Positions 1 through 6,983 of a DNA stretch of 13,916 nucleotides are shown one piece after another (positions within the stretch are counted from its first letter, which is position 1; each line of letters begins with the position of its first letter). Source of the stretch: Actinobacteria bacterium UBA7422 (GTDB lineage: Bacteria; Actinomycetota; Actinomycetes; S36-B12). Below the pieces are notes generated by a model. It worked only from the letters and a program-made list of their open reading frames with translations, was not told where the DNA came from and did not search any database. The DNA lies in contig DKME01000039.1 of the NCBI GenBank assembly GCA_002469525.1, positions 7,416 to 21,331 of the forward strand, given 5' to 3'. Made by a program: the position numbers and the translations under genes.

Positions 1-22
1 TTTCCGGTACTTCTTCGACCAT
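1..22 (-). CDS. rne: N-terminus of probable ribonuclease E/G (partial)
   Basis: Only the first seven codons are visible (M-V-E-E-V-P-E), then the gene runs off the left edge. The ATG at 20-22 is preceded by a strong Shine-Dalgarno AAAGGAG at 31-37 with an 8-nt spacer, so a real translation start here is well supported. The identity is inferred. In actinobacteria the TIGR03960/TIGR03936 pair is usually followed on the same strand by rne (then rplU, rpmA, obgE), and an acidic N-terminus would fit an actinobacterial RNase E/G. RNase E/G is a single-strand-specific endoribonuclease central to mRNA decay and rRNA processing. Nothing in seven residues proves the family; another gene such as rplU is possible. 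Confidence 0.45.
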
Positions 23-176
23 GATGGTCGCTCCTTTAGGAATGCGGTTTAACCCGCATTCGGGTCCGTGAGTAACACGTTCACTTAGTGGTGCGTGCTA
101 CTACAAGTTTCTATGGCTGCGATTCGGGTTCGCGCGAGTTGCGCTGCGACTACCCGTACCACCACATGATGTTGAG
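23..176 (-). other. 154-nt structured intergenic region before the probable rne
   Basis: This is the largest gap in the minus-strand operon. Read on the minus strand it holds two copies of ACCCGAAT (119-130 region and 58-65 region), a CGGGT that could pair with either, short stems CACTAAGTG and CGTG-TTACT-CACG, and the 8-bp hairpin at 40-61. I found no convincing -35/-10 pair and no terminator with a U-tract. It may be a leader or processing region separating the radical SAM partner gene from the next gene. No short reading frame with a good ribosome binding site was seen in it. Confidence 0.35.
40..61 (-). promoter_or_regulatory. Hairpin in the leader of the probable rne gene
   Basis: A perfect 8-bp inverted repeat (GAATGCGG / CCGCATTC) with a 6-nt loop lies three bases upstream of the AAAGGAG Shine-Dalgarno. 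It has no U-tract after it, so it does not look like an intrinsic terminator. On the minus strand its 5' arm overlaps a second possible hairpin (ACCCG-AATG-CGGGT, about 52-65), so the two stems cannot form together. This suggests RNA-level control of the downstream gene, which is inference. Confidence 0.4.
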
Positions 177-965
177 CTATACAAGCACTCGATCCGGATC
201 AAAAGGATCCCTGATCGAAATCTCTGCCTCAATACCCACGTCACCCACTTCATTCAGTGGACCCTGTGCCAGCCGTGTGACCCGAATGGGCTTGAGCGGC
301 ACGAGATTTCCCACCTGCTTCAGTGCAGTAAGTACATCATCGGGTCGAACCGACGGAGTTATATGTCGGACGACCACGTGGAGTATGACACACTCGGGCG
401 GCATTTGGTCCCCTCCGGGGCCGGTTACAGCGCTCTCGGTGACACTTTCCATGAGCAGGATCGCACTTCGGGCGTCAAAAACCCGCAGACCTGACTTGGT
501 CTTGCGTTCAACAAGGACTTCGGTTGACTCCATAAGCGCACCTACCGCTGACATGACTTCCTGAGCGGGGGCGCAGATCTCCATCTCCCACAAACTTGCT
601 TCTAAACGAGACGAAAAATCGCTCGATGTTGCCTCAATCACTTCGACGACGTCTAGGCCAGGGGGCAGCGCGGCGTCCAATTCGGCCTGTAGCTTCTGCG
701 GGTCACAGAGTTCGGTAACCCCGATTTCAACGTACTCGGCTTCACTTGCCACACCGGTCGGCGCTGAGTTGGAATAGGAAATTTTCGGGTGGGGTGAAAA
801 GCCGGCGCTGTAGGCCATGGGCACACCAGCCCGGCGAAGCGCCCGTTCTAGCGCCCGTTGGAAGTCGCGGTGGCTGGAGAACCTCAATCTGCCACGTTTT
901 GCATACCGCAGCCGTAATTTTTGGATCACGGGTGCAAGGTCTCGCTCTGGGGGTTTATTTGCCAC
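177..965 (-). CDS. TIGR03936 / DUF2344 radical SAM-linked protein
   Basis: This 262-residue protein matches the DUF2344 family, known as the radical SAM-linked protein because it is encoded beside, or fused to, a TIGR03960 radical SAM protein. The family signature is clear: a basic block RLRYAKRGRLRFSSHRDF at about residues 18-35, then RALRRAGVPMAYSAGFSPHPKIS at about 41-63 and the APTGVASEAEY stretch. No signal peptide or membrane segment is seen, so it is presumably cytosolic. It starts at a GTG (963-965) 6 nt after the TAA of the upstream radical SAM gene, with only a weak GGGAA as ribosome binding site, so translation is probably coupled. The biochemical role of the family is not established. 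The basic conserved N-terminus suggests nucleic acid or nucleotide contact, which is my inference. Confidence 0.9.
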   Translation of the reverse strand: MANKPPERDLAPVIQKLRLRYAKRGRLRFSSHRDFQRALERALRRAGVPMAYSAGFSPHPKISYSNSAPTGVASEAEYVEIGVTELCDPQKLQAELDAALPPGLDVVEVIEATSSDFSSRLEASLWEMEICAPAQEVMSAVGALMESTEVLVERKTKSGLRVFDARSAILLMESVTESAVTGPGGDQMPPECVILHVVVRHITPSVRPDDVLTALKQVGNLVPLKPIRVTRLAQGPLNEVGDVGIEAEISIRDPFDPDRVLV

Positions 966-971
966 GTGAGT

Positions 972-2972
972 TTAGTTCCCGCATAGCCCTTGGATCAAGA
1001 CCGCCGACACCCGCGCACTTGGCATTGGTAGATCAGTCACCCCGGTCGGGCCAACCTGGATCTCGGTGTTCATCTGGTCGCACACTCCGCAGTCAAAGCA
1101 CGGGGTCCAGCGGCAGTCGTCAACCGCAACTTCAGAGAGCGCGTCCTGCCAGTCTTCCCAGAGCCACTCGGAGTCAAGCCCAGAGTCAAGGTGGTCCCAT
1201 GGCAGAACTTCGGTGTAGTCGCGCTCACGGGTGGTAAACCAGTCAACGTCAACGCCAGTTTCCTCGAGTGCAAAGTGTGCAGACTCAATCCAGCGATCAA
1301 ATGAGAAGTGCTCGCTCCAGCCGTCAAAACGAGCGCCGTTCTTCCACGCCGTTTCAATGACATCGCCCACGCGCCGGTCCCCGCGGGAAAGGATTCCTTC
1401 GATTATTCCGGGTTTCCCGTCGTGATAGCGCAAACCAATTGCTTTGCCGAATTCCTTGTCGTTGCGGATTGCGTCCTTGAGTTTTTGCAATCTGGCATCG
1501 GTTGATTCGTGGTCTAGTTGTGCTGCCCACTGAAAAGGAGTATGAGGCTTGGGAACAAACCCGCCGATTGACACGGTGCATTTAATATCGCGCCGGCCAC
1601 TTGCTTCGCGCCCAGCTCGAATTACCTCTTTCGCCATTGCGGCGATTTGGAGTACGTCTTCATCTGTCTCTGTTGGAAGGCCGCACATGAAGTACAGCTT
1701 CACGTTGCGCCAACCAGCGCCGTAGGCAGTTGTGACCGTGCGAATCAAGTCTTCTTCGCTGACGAGTTTGTTGATCACGCGACGAATTCGTTCACTGCCC
1801 CCCTCCGGTGCGAAAGTCAGACCGCTTCGACGCCCATTACGGGAAAGTTCGTTTGCCAGATCAACGTTGAACGCGTCTACCCGAGTGCTGGGGAGTGAGA
1901 GTGAAGTTTGTGTTTTTTCATAGCGGTCGGCCAAGTTGCGGGCAAGGTCACCAATCTCAGAATGGTCCGCACTTGAAAGCGAGAGCAAACCAACTTCTTC
2001 AAAGCCAGTTTTTTCGAGCCCGTTTTCTACCATTGCCGCAATACTCGTAATGCTGCGCTCTCGAACCGGCCGAGTGATCATGCCGGCCTGGCAGAACCGA
2101 CAGCCGCGCGTGCATCCGCGGAAAATTTCAACGCTCATGCGTTCATGCACGGTTTCCGCCAAAGGTACGAGCGGTGCTTTGGGGTAAGGCCATGCATCCA
2201 GGTCCATGAGGGTGAACTTGGTGACCCGGGAGGGAACGTCGGGTCGGTTAGGGACAACGCGCTTGATCCGGCCGTCAGGTAAATACTCGACGTCGTAGAA
2301 ACGTGGGATATACACGCAGCCTGACTTCGCGAGTTCAAGGAGCACCCCTTCGCGTCCGCCTGGTCGACCCGCATTGATCCAAGATTTCACAATATTGGAG
2401 ATCAAGAGGACGGCTTCTTCACCGTCACCGAGCACTGCTGCGTCAATGAACTGGGCAATTGGTTCTGGGTTGAAGGCGGCGTGGCCACCAGCAACAACGA
2501 TCGGATGATCCTCGCGATCTATGGCGTGCAATGGAATATTTGCCAGGCTCAGGGCCGTCAGCATGTTGGTGTAGCCGAGCTCGGTACTGAAGGAAAGACC
2601 AAGTAGGTCAAAGTCAGCGACGCTGCGGTGCGCGTCAACGGTAAATGCTGGAACCTCGTGCTCGCGCATCAAAGATTCAAGGTCTGGCCAGACCGCGTAG
2701 GTGCGCTCCGCCAAAACGTCCGCCTGCTCATTGAGTACTTCGTAGAGGATCTGCACTCCTTGATTGGGAGCACCTACTTCGTAGGCGTCCGGGTACATCA
2801 AGGCCCAGTGAACTGTTGCATCACTCCACGGCTTGGTAACCGCGTTGAGCTCGCCACCCACGTACTGGATTGGCTTGGCAATCAAGGGAAGAAGTGCCTC
2901 GAGTTCTGGGAAGACACTCTGTCCGCGTTCACGGGTTGTGCTCGCACTGGAATCAAGGATCTGGGAAGTCAT
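972..2972 (-). CDS. TIGR03960-family B12-binding radical SAM protein
   Basis: A 666-residue protein of the TIGR03960 family. Residues about 50-200 resemble a cobalamin-binding-type Rossmann domain (YPDAYEVGAPNQG, then GLSFSTELGYTNMLTAL and VVAGGHAAFNPEPIAQFIDA). The radical SAM core follows, with the CxxxCxxC cluster motif CTRGCRFC at C287, C291 and C294, which binds the 4Fe-4S cluster that cleaves S-adenosylmethionine. A second cysteine group near the C-terminus (C620, C625, C628, C631, in DCRWTPCFDCGVC) could hold another metal site; this group is typical of the family. The substrate is unknown. It pairs with the DUF2344 gene 6 nt downstream. The ATG at 2970-2972 has a poor Shine-Dalgarno (AGG 13 nt away), but a TAnnnT hexamer lies 7 nt upstream, so the gene may also be read from a leaderless transcript. 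Confidence 0.92.
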   Translation of the reverse strand: MTSQILDSSASTTRERGQSVFPELEALLPLIAKPIQYVGGELNAVTKPWSDATVHWALMYPDAYEVGAPNQGVQILYEVLNEQADVLAERTYAVWPDLESLMREHEVPAFTVDAHRSVADFDLLGLSFSTELGYTNMLTALSLANIPLHAIDREDHPIVVAGGHAAFNPEPIAQFIDAAVLGDGEEAVLLISNIVKSWINAGRPGGREGVLLELAKSGCVYIPRFYDVEYLPDGRIKRVVPNRPDVPSRVTKFTLMDLDAWPYPKAPLVPLAETVHERMSVEIFRGCTRGCRFCQAGMITRPVRERSITSIAAMVENGLEKTGFEEVGLLSLSSADHSEIGDLARNLADRYEKTQTSLSLPSTRVDAFNVDLANELSRNGRRSGLTFAPEGGSERIRRVINKLVSEEDLIRTVTTAYGAGWRNVKLYFMCGLPTETDEDVLQIAAMAKEVIRAGREASGRRDIKCTVSIGGFVPKPHTPFQWAAQLDHESTDARLQKLKDAIRNDKEFGKAIGLRYHDGKPGIIEGILSRGDRRVGDVIETAWKNGARFDGWSEHFSFDRWIESAHFALEETGVDVDWFTTRERDYTEVLPWDHLDSGLDSEWLWEDWQDALSEVAVDDCRWTPCFDCGVCDQMNTEIQVGPTGVTDLPMPSARVSAVLIQGLCGN

Positions 2973-2979
2973 GAGGCAA

Positions 2980-3008
2980 AGGTTACCTAACTCTGGGCAA
3001 AGTGCTAA
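2980..3008 (-). promoter_or_regulatory. Candidate internal leaderless promoter of the radical SAM gene
   Basis: On the minus strand TTAGCA (3003-3008, 4 of 6 matches to TTGACA) is followed by exactly 17 nt and then TAACCT (2980-2985, a TAnnnT -10). That hexamer ends 7 nt before the ATG at 2972. The expected transcription start would fall at or next to the start codon. The gene lacks a good ribosome binding site, which fits a leaderless mRNA. The -35 overlaps the rodA stop codon. The -10 matches the TATAAT consensus only at its T-A-T anchor positions, so chance is possible. Confidence 0.35.
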
Positions 3009-4201
3009 ATGTCTGCTCGGGCTTCATGCAACCGAACAGTTTGAAGTAGCCCAATCGCTATCCACACCGCCATCATGGATGTACCGCCAGCAGATACGAG
3101 TGGGAGGGGGATTCCAGTGATTGGCATGATTCCAAGTGTCATCCCAATGTTTTCAAAGGTTTGGAATCCCAGCCAAGCCAGCACACCCGTAGCAACGAGG
3201 CGCCCGTACTGGTCGTCCGCTTTCCACGCGATTATGGCCGCGCGCCACAGAAGCACCGCCAACAGCAGGATCAAGATCACCGAGCCAAGGAATCCGAGTT
3301 CTTCTCCACTGACGGTGAAAATAAAGTCGCTTTCATTGACCGGAACGAACTTTCCTTGGGTTTGCGGGCCCTCGAACAACCCGGTGCCGAACAACCCTCC
3401 CCCACCAATTGCAATGCGCGCCTGATTCGCGTTGTAGGCCGAAGCGCCTGTATCGCTTTCAGGTGAGATAAAGGAGGTCAGTCGTGCAATCTGGTACTCC
3501 TTAAGCAGGCCCAGTTGGATTGCCAGCATGATCGAAAGCACGGCGCCACCGATCAAACCAACGAGCCACCGAGTTCGCACCCCTGCAACAGCAATCACAG
3601 AGATCGCGACCGTTCCCAAAATCAGCACGGTTCCCGTGTCGTTCTGAATCAAAATCACGCCAATGGGAAGCGCTGCCGCAGCTAGCGCCAACACAAAGTC
3701 GCGACCAGAAGGTTCTGTTTCAATGTCTTTGCGTTCGGAGAGCAGAGCCGCCATCATGAGAATGACGGCGATCTTCATGAACTCTGAGGGCTGCAGGGTT
3801 AGGCCGCCAGGCAGGTCAATCCAAGCGCGAGCACCAGCAACCGTCACTCCAATTCCAGGAACAAACGGCAGGAGCAACAGGAAAAATGAAGCTCCATAGA
3901 TTATCGGGGTGTAAGCCCGGAGCCATCGGTAATTCAGTCGCGAAGCGATGTAACCCAAAATCAAGGCAACAGCCACGTTGATCAGGTGTCGTTTGAGGTA
4001 TGACTGAGGGTCTGTCGGTGAGGCAAGGTCGGCACGACTGGCTGACCACACCAGAACCGAACCCATCACGGTGAGCGCTAATCCAGCAATTAAAAGGATC
4101 CAGTCAAGATCACGCCAGAATCCTTGGCCCCGGGTAACAGCACGCGAACCAGCACCGACGAGTGATCTATCCGCGCTTGTGCTTGCATAAAACCTGGCCA
4201 T
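3005..4201 (-). CDS. rodA: RodA, SEDS peptidoglycan glycosyltransferase
   Basis: RodA is an integral membrane SEDS-family polymerase that links lipid II into glycan strands during side-wall growth, working with PBP2. The 398-residue protein is hydrophobic throughout, consistent with about ten membrane helices beginning near residue 33. Family motifs are present: WIDLPGG...LQPSEFMKIAV (about 127-147), QNDTGTVLIL (186-195), the extracellular loop GLFEGPQTQGKFVPVNESDFIFTVSGEELG (about 274-303) and the C-terminal GIMPITGIPLPLVSAGGTSMM. D292 in ESDFIF corresponds to the catalytic aspartate of SEDS proteins. The start ATG overlaps the mrdA stop by one base (TAATG), which argues for translational coupling and a fixed ratio with PBP2. 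That partnership distinguishes it from FtsW, whose gene sits in the dcw cluster. Confidence 0.96.
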   Translation of the reverse strand: MARFYASTSADRSLVGAGSRAVTRGQGFWRDLDWILLIAGLALTVMGSVLVWSASRADLASPTDPQSYLKRHLINVAVALILGYIASRLNYRWLRAYTPIIYGASFFLLLLPFVPGIGVTVAGARAWIDLPGGLTLQPSEFMKIAVILMMAALLSERKDIETEPSGRDFVLALAAAALPIGVILIQNDTGTVLILGTVAISVIAVAGVRTRWLVGLIGGAVLSIMLAIQLGLLKEYQIARLTSFISPESDTGASAYNANQARIAIGGGGLFGTGLFEGPQTQGKFVPVNESDFIFTVSGEELGFLGSVILILLLAVLLWRAAIIAWKADDQYGRLVATGVLAWLGFQTFENIGMTLGIMPITGIPLPLVSAGGTSMMAVWIAIGLLQTVRLHEARADI

Positions 4202-6342
4202 TAATCTGACCCTGAAGCGGTAACCACACCCGACATTTTGCCTTTAGGCACCAAGGGAGTTCCATCGGGTCGAATCACGGGAAGTGATTTGGATGGCGCT
4301 CCCCCGACAAGCACGCTTTTATTCGGATTGACCGTTGTGCCGTTGACCCCAAAGAGCTCTTCGTAGATTTTGCGAACACTTGGACCACTGGTCTTAGAGC
4401 CTGTTCCACCCTGCGTGACCATCATGACAATTGCATAGCGCGGTTTATTCGCGGGAGCGTAGGAGGCAAACCATGATGTCGAAACCTTGTCACCGGTAAC
4501 CTGAGCCGAACCGGTCTTTGACGCGACCGGAATCTGGTTCAAAGGAAAACCAATAAATGGAGTTTTGCCCGATCCGTCGGTTGTCACTCCTGGAAGTGAA
4601 TTCTGAAGGAATTTAATCGTTGACTTGGGCAGGTCCAATGTGGATTTCTCCGTTGGAGCGATTCTTTCTACTACGGTTCCGTCGGCACTCATCACGGCCT
4701 TGACCAATCTGGGTTCATACACCGTTCCGCCGTTGGCAATCGCGGCGTAAGCCATGGCCAGTTGAAGCGGGGTCACGACCGTGTCACCTTGGCCGATCGA
4801 GGCGTTCAGGGCGTCACCCTCGCGCCAGCGAAAACCGTCAGCACAATTCTCTTTGTCCAGTGCGGTATAAAAATCGGCCGTCTCGGGGTCCGTCTTGCGA
4901 GTTTCCGGGTAACCAGAAATCGCGTTCGCGCACCAGGTATCACGCTTGGCCTCCCAGTTTTGAACTTTGAAGGCACGACCCGCCACCCGACCGGCAGACT
5001 CACCCGGAATGTCGATTCCAGTCGGTGTCCCAAAGCCGAACATCTGGGCGGCATCGGCAATCGGGTCGGGCGAATCACGGTTCGCGTCGCTACCACCCGC
5101 CGCATTCCACATTCGGTCAGCAAGGCCGTAAAACACCGTATTGCACGAAACTTCTAGTGCTCGGGCAAGGGAGATGCGGCCGTAAGCTGAGGACTCGAAG
5201 TTACGGAAAACCTGAGTTCCCAAATTCACTTCCTTCGGGCAGCTGTAATTCGAGTACAACGAGTAACCCTCTTTGCCTGCTGCCGCGGTACTAACAATTT
5301 TGTAGGTCGATCCTGGCGCAAATAGTCCCTGGGTTGCATTTGAGGACAGTGAATCGCTCTTGATCAACGACTTGTATTGCTTTTGAGTGACGCCACCAAC
5401 CCAAATCCCCGGGTCGTAGGTGGGGTAACTTGCCATTGCCAGAACCGCTCCGTTACGAACGTCAACAACGACAGCTGCTCCTGAATCACCCGGGTAGCCC
5501 TGGCGCTGTGCGCGTTGCACAGCTGCGACCAATTGTTTTTCCACTACCGACTGAAGCTTCGCGTCGATCGTTGACACGAGGTAGTCCCCTGAGACAGCGG
5601 GCTTTTGCTCAAGCGTGTTTGTCACTTGACCGGACGTATCCACCTCTAGCGTGGTCACACTCGGCTTACCTCGAAGCAGTGTGTCGTAGTTCTGTTCAAG
5701 TCCCGACCGACCAATTGAGTCGGTGCGACGAAGCCGATCATAGGAATCGGAATCTCCCTGTTCGGTGATTTGCTCCTCGGTTACCGGCCCCAGGTAACCC
5801 AAAATGTGCGCGGCATTGACATCAAACGGGCCGCTGTATTCTCGAACCGCCGTGAGTTTGGCGGTAACACCCGCGAACTCGGATCGTTTTTCCATAATGG
5901 TCAAGGCGGTCTGTGGGTCAACGTCTGTGGCAACAGGAACCGCTTGGTACGTCGAACCATTCCAACACACTGGAGGCTTGGGTGCCCCCTCCGTGCCGCA
6001 CGGCAGGAGCCGCTCGGAAATTGATTCAGGTGTCATGTCCAAAATTTTTGCCAGTCGGGTAATTACTTCGTCACCGTCTTTGGCTTGCTGCTTGAGTTCC
6101 TGTCGATCAATTGTGACCACGATCGACGTCCGGTTTGATACGAGTGGCCGCCCGGCTTGGTCCAAAATCAACCCGCGAACGGCCGGTTCTACTACCTCGC
6201 GGACCGTATTATTAATGGCCGCGGAGCGATATTCATCACCTTCCATGACTTGCAGATAAAACAGTCGGGACAGTAGCGTGGCAAAAAGTGAAAAAATAAG
6301 AATGCCAAGAATGATCAATCGCAGGTTAGATCGTTCACTCAT
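4201..6342 (-). CDS. mrdA: Penicillin-binding protein 2 (class B, elongasome transpeptidase)
   Basis: This class B PBP cross-links peptidoglycan made by RodA. With the ATG at 6340-6342 it has 713 residues; a GTG six bases upstream is in frame but lies in the Shine-Dalgarno, so I reject it. There is one N-terminal membrane anchor (about residues 7-28), a dimerisation/pedestal region (about 45-250), and a transpeptidase domain with S345-T-Y-K348, S399-C-N401 and K609-T-G611. Outside the membrane it has several cysteines: C115 and C126 in the pedestal, and C368, C471 and C500 in the transpeptidase domain, which could form disulfides. About 50 residues after the last domain form a low-complexity tail rich in P, S, G and K. 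It is followed by rodA with a TAATG overlap. A 126-nt gap upstream separates it from mreD; a CATAAT at 6387-6392 is a possible -10 but has no matching -35. Confidence 0.96.
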   Translation of the reverse strand: MSERSNLRLIILGILIFSLFATLLSRLFYLQVMEGDEYRSAAINNTVREVVEPAVRGLILDQAGRPLVSNRTSIVVTIDRQELKQQAKDGDEVITRLAKILDMTPESISERLLPCGTEGAPKPPVCWNGSTYQAVPVATDVDPQTALTIMEKRSEFAGVTAKLTAVREYSGPFDVNAAHILGYLGPVTEEQITEQGDSDSYDRLRRTDSIGRSGLEQNYDTLLRGKPSVTTLEVDTSGQVTNTLEQKPAVSGDYLVSTIDAKLQSVVEKQLVAAVQRAQRQGYPGDSGAAVVVDVRNGAVLAMASYPTYDPGIWVGGVTQKQYKSLIKSDSLSSNATQGLFAPGSTYKIVSTAAAGKEGYSLYSNYSCPKEVNLGTQVFRNFESSAYGRISLARALEVSCNTVFYGLADRMWNAAGGSDANRDSPDPIADAAQMFGFGTPTGIDIPGESAGRVAGRAFKVQNWEAKRDTWCANAISGYPETRKTDPETADFYTALDKENCADGFRWREGDALNASIGQGDTVVTPLQLAMAYAAIANGGTVYEPRLVKAVMSADGTVVERIAPTEKSTLDLPKSTIKFLQNSLPGVTTDGSGKTPFIGFPLNQIPVASKTGSAQVTGDKVSTSWFASYAPANKPRYAIVMMVTQGGTGSKTSGPSVRKIYEELFGVNGTTVNPNKSVLVGGAPSKSLPVIRPDGTPLVPKGKMSGVVTASGSD

Positions 6343-6347
6343 AAGCA

Positions 6348-6354
6348 CTCCTTT
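6348..6354 (-). promoter_or_regulatory. Shine-Dalgarno of mrdA
   Basis: AAAGGAG on the minus strand, 5 nt before the ATG at 6340-6342. Because the alternative in-frame GTG (6346-6348) uses the last G of this site, the ATG is the supported start. Confidence 0.8.
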
Positions 6355-6468
6355 CTCGGTACGCCCGACACCTATTTACCGCCACCATTATGAGCATGCC
6401 ACAGGGTAGGACGCTCGGGTCACCTTGCTAGTTCCTCTCGGACACCGTTCATTACCCTAATAATTCCC

Positions 6469-6981
6469 CTAGGAAATGGCTATTTCAGATACAAATGGGC
6501 GTGAAATCCGGTCAATCAGCGGAATTACCAAGGCTGAGAGTAAAACTCCGTACAACGCCGAACTCAATGTGATCCAGGGCACCTCAGCCCAATTGACGCG
6601 ATCGCTGCCCAGGGCCGTGTCCACAATCGCTGTGCCAAGGGCCGCGGCACCGGTGCTCAAGGCCGTGATACCGATCATGATCGGCAATGTGCGATCCCTG
6701 GGGTCAACCCAGAAGCCGGCGACAAACCCGATGACCAAATAAATAATTGCATTGACCCCAACCAGGGTGTCCGAAGATGGAGAAAGGTCAATGAGAACGC
6801 CCGCGGCAAACCCCGCCATGGCTCCCTGGAGCGGACCCATGGCAAATGCGATGGCAACCACGGTGACGACAACTAAATCAGGGGTCGCGCCCGGGATTCC
6901 AAGACGACTGAGCAAGGTCAGCTCGAATAGCACCGCCAGAAAAACGCAAGTCCCAATGAAAAGCCCCTGCCTAATAATCAC
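6469..6981 (-). CDS. mreD: Rod shape-determining protein MreD
   Basis: MreD is a small membrane protein of the elongasome, linking MreC and the RodA/PBP2 synthase. This 170-residue protein has about five hydrophobic helices and the typical MreD layout: an N-terminal helix with FELTLLSRLGIPGATPDLVVVTV (about 20-42), a central GPLQGAMAGFAAGVLIDLSPSSDTLVGVNAIIYLVIGFVAG and a C-terminal helix ending in IPLIDRISRPF. Sequence conservation in MreD is generally low, so position right after mreC adds much to the call. The start is a GTG at 6979-6981, 2 nt after the mreC TGA, with a good GGAGG (6988-6992) inside the mreC end at a 6-nt spacing. Confidence 0.93.
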   Translation of the reverse strand: MIIRQGLFIGTCVFLAVLFELTLLSRLGIPGATPDLVVVTVVAIAFAMGPLQGAMAGFAAGVLIDLSPSSDTLVGVNAIIYLVIGFVAGFWVDPRDRTLPIMIGITALSTGAAALGTAIVDTALGSDRVNWAEVPWITLSSALYGVLLSALVIPLIDRISRPFVSEIAIS

Positions 6982-6983
6982 GG

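Noticed and set aside
40..61. Intrinsic terminator after the DUF2344 gene
   Set aside because: The stem is good, but no U-tract follows on either strand, and on the minus strand a ribosome binding site and start codon come directly after it.
88..564. Plus-strand open frame of 158 codons opposite the DUF2344 gene
   Set aside because: It overlaps a strongly conserved minus-strand gene, its product has low-complexity Ser/Thr/Arg composition, and it has no recognisable family or good ribosome binding site. It is a shadow of the real gene.
746..1237. Plus-strand open frame of 163 codons opposite the two radical SAM-related genes
   Set aside because: It spans the junction of two well-supported minus-strand genes, is rich in Ser/Arg/Gly/Pro, and shows no motif.
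3058..3066. CTATCCACA, one mismatch from a DnaA box
   Set aside because: A single near-match inside the conserved C-terminal coding region of rodA, with no cluster of boxes or AT-rich unwinding element nearby.
6343..6348. Two-codon N-terminal extension of PBP2 from a GTG
   Set aside because: The GTG lies within the Shine-Dalgarno AAAGGAG that serves the ATG at 6340-6342.
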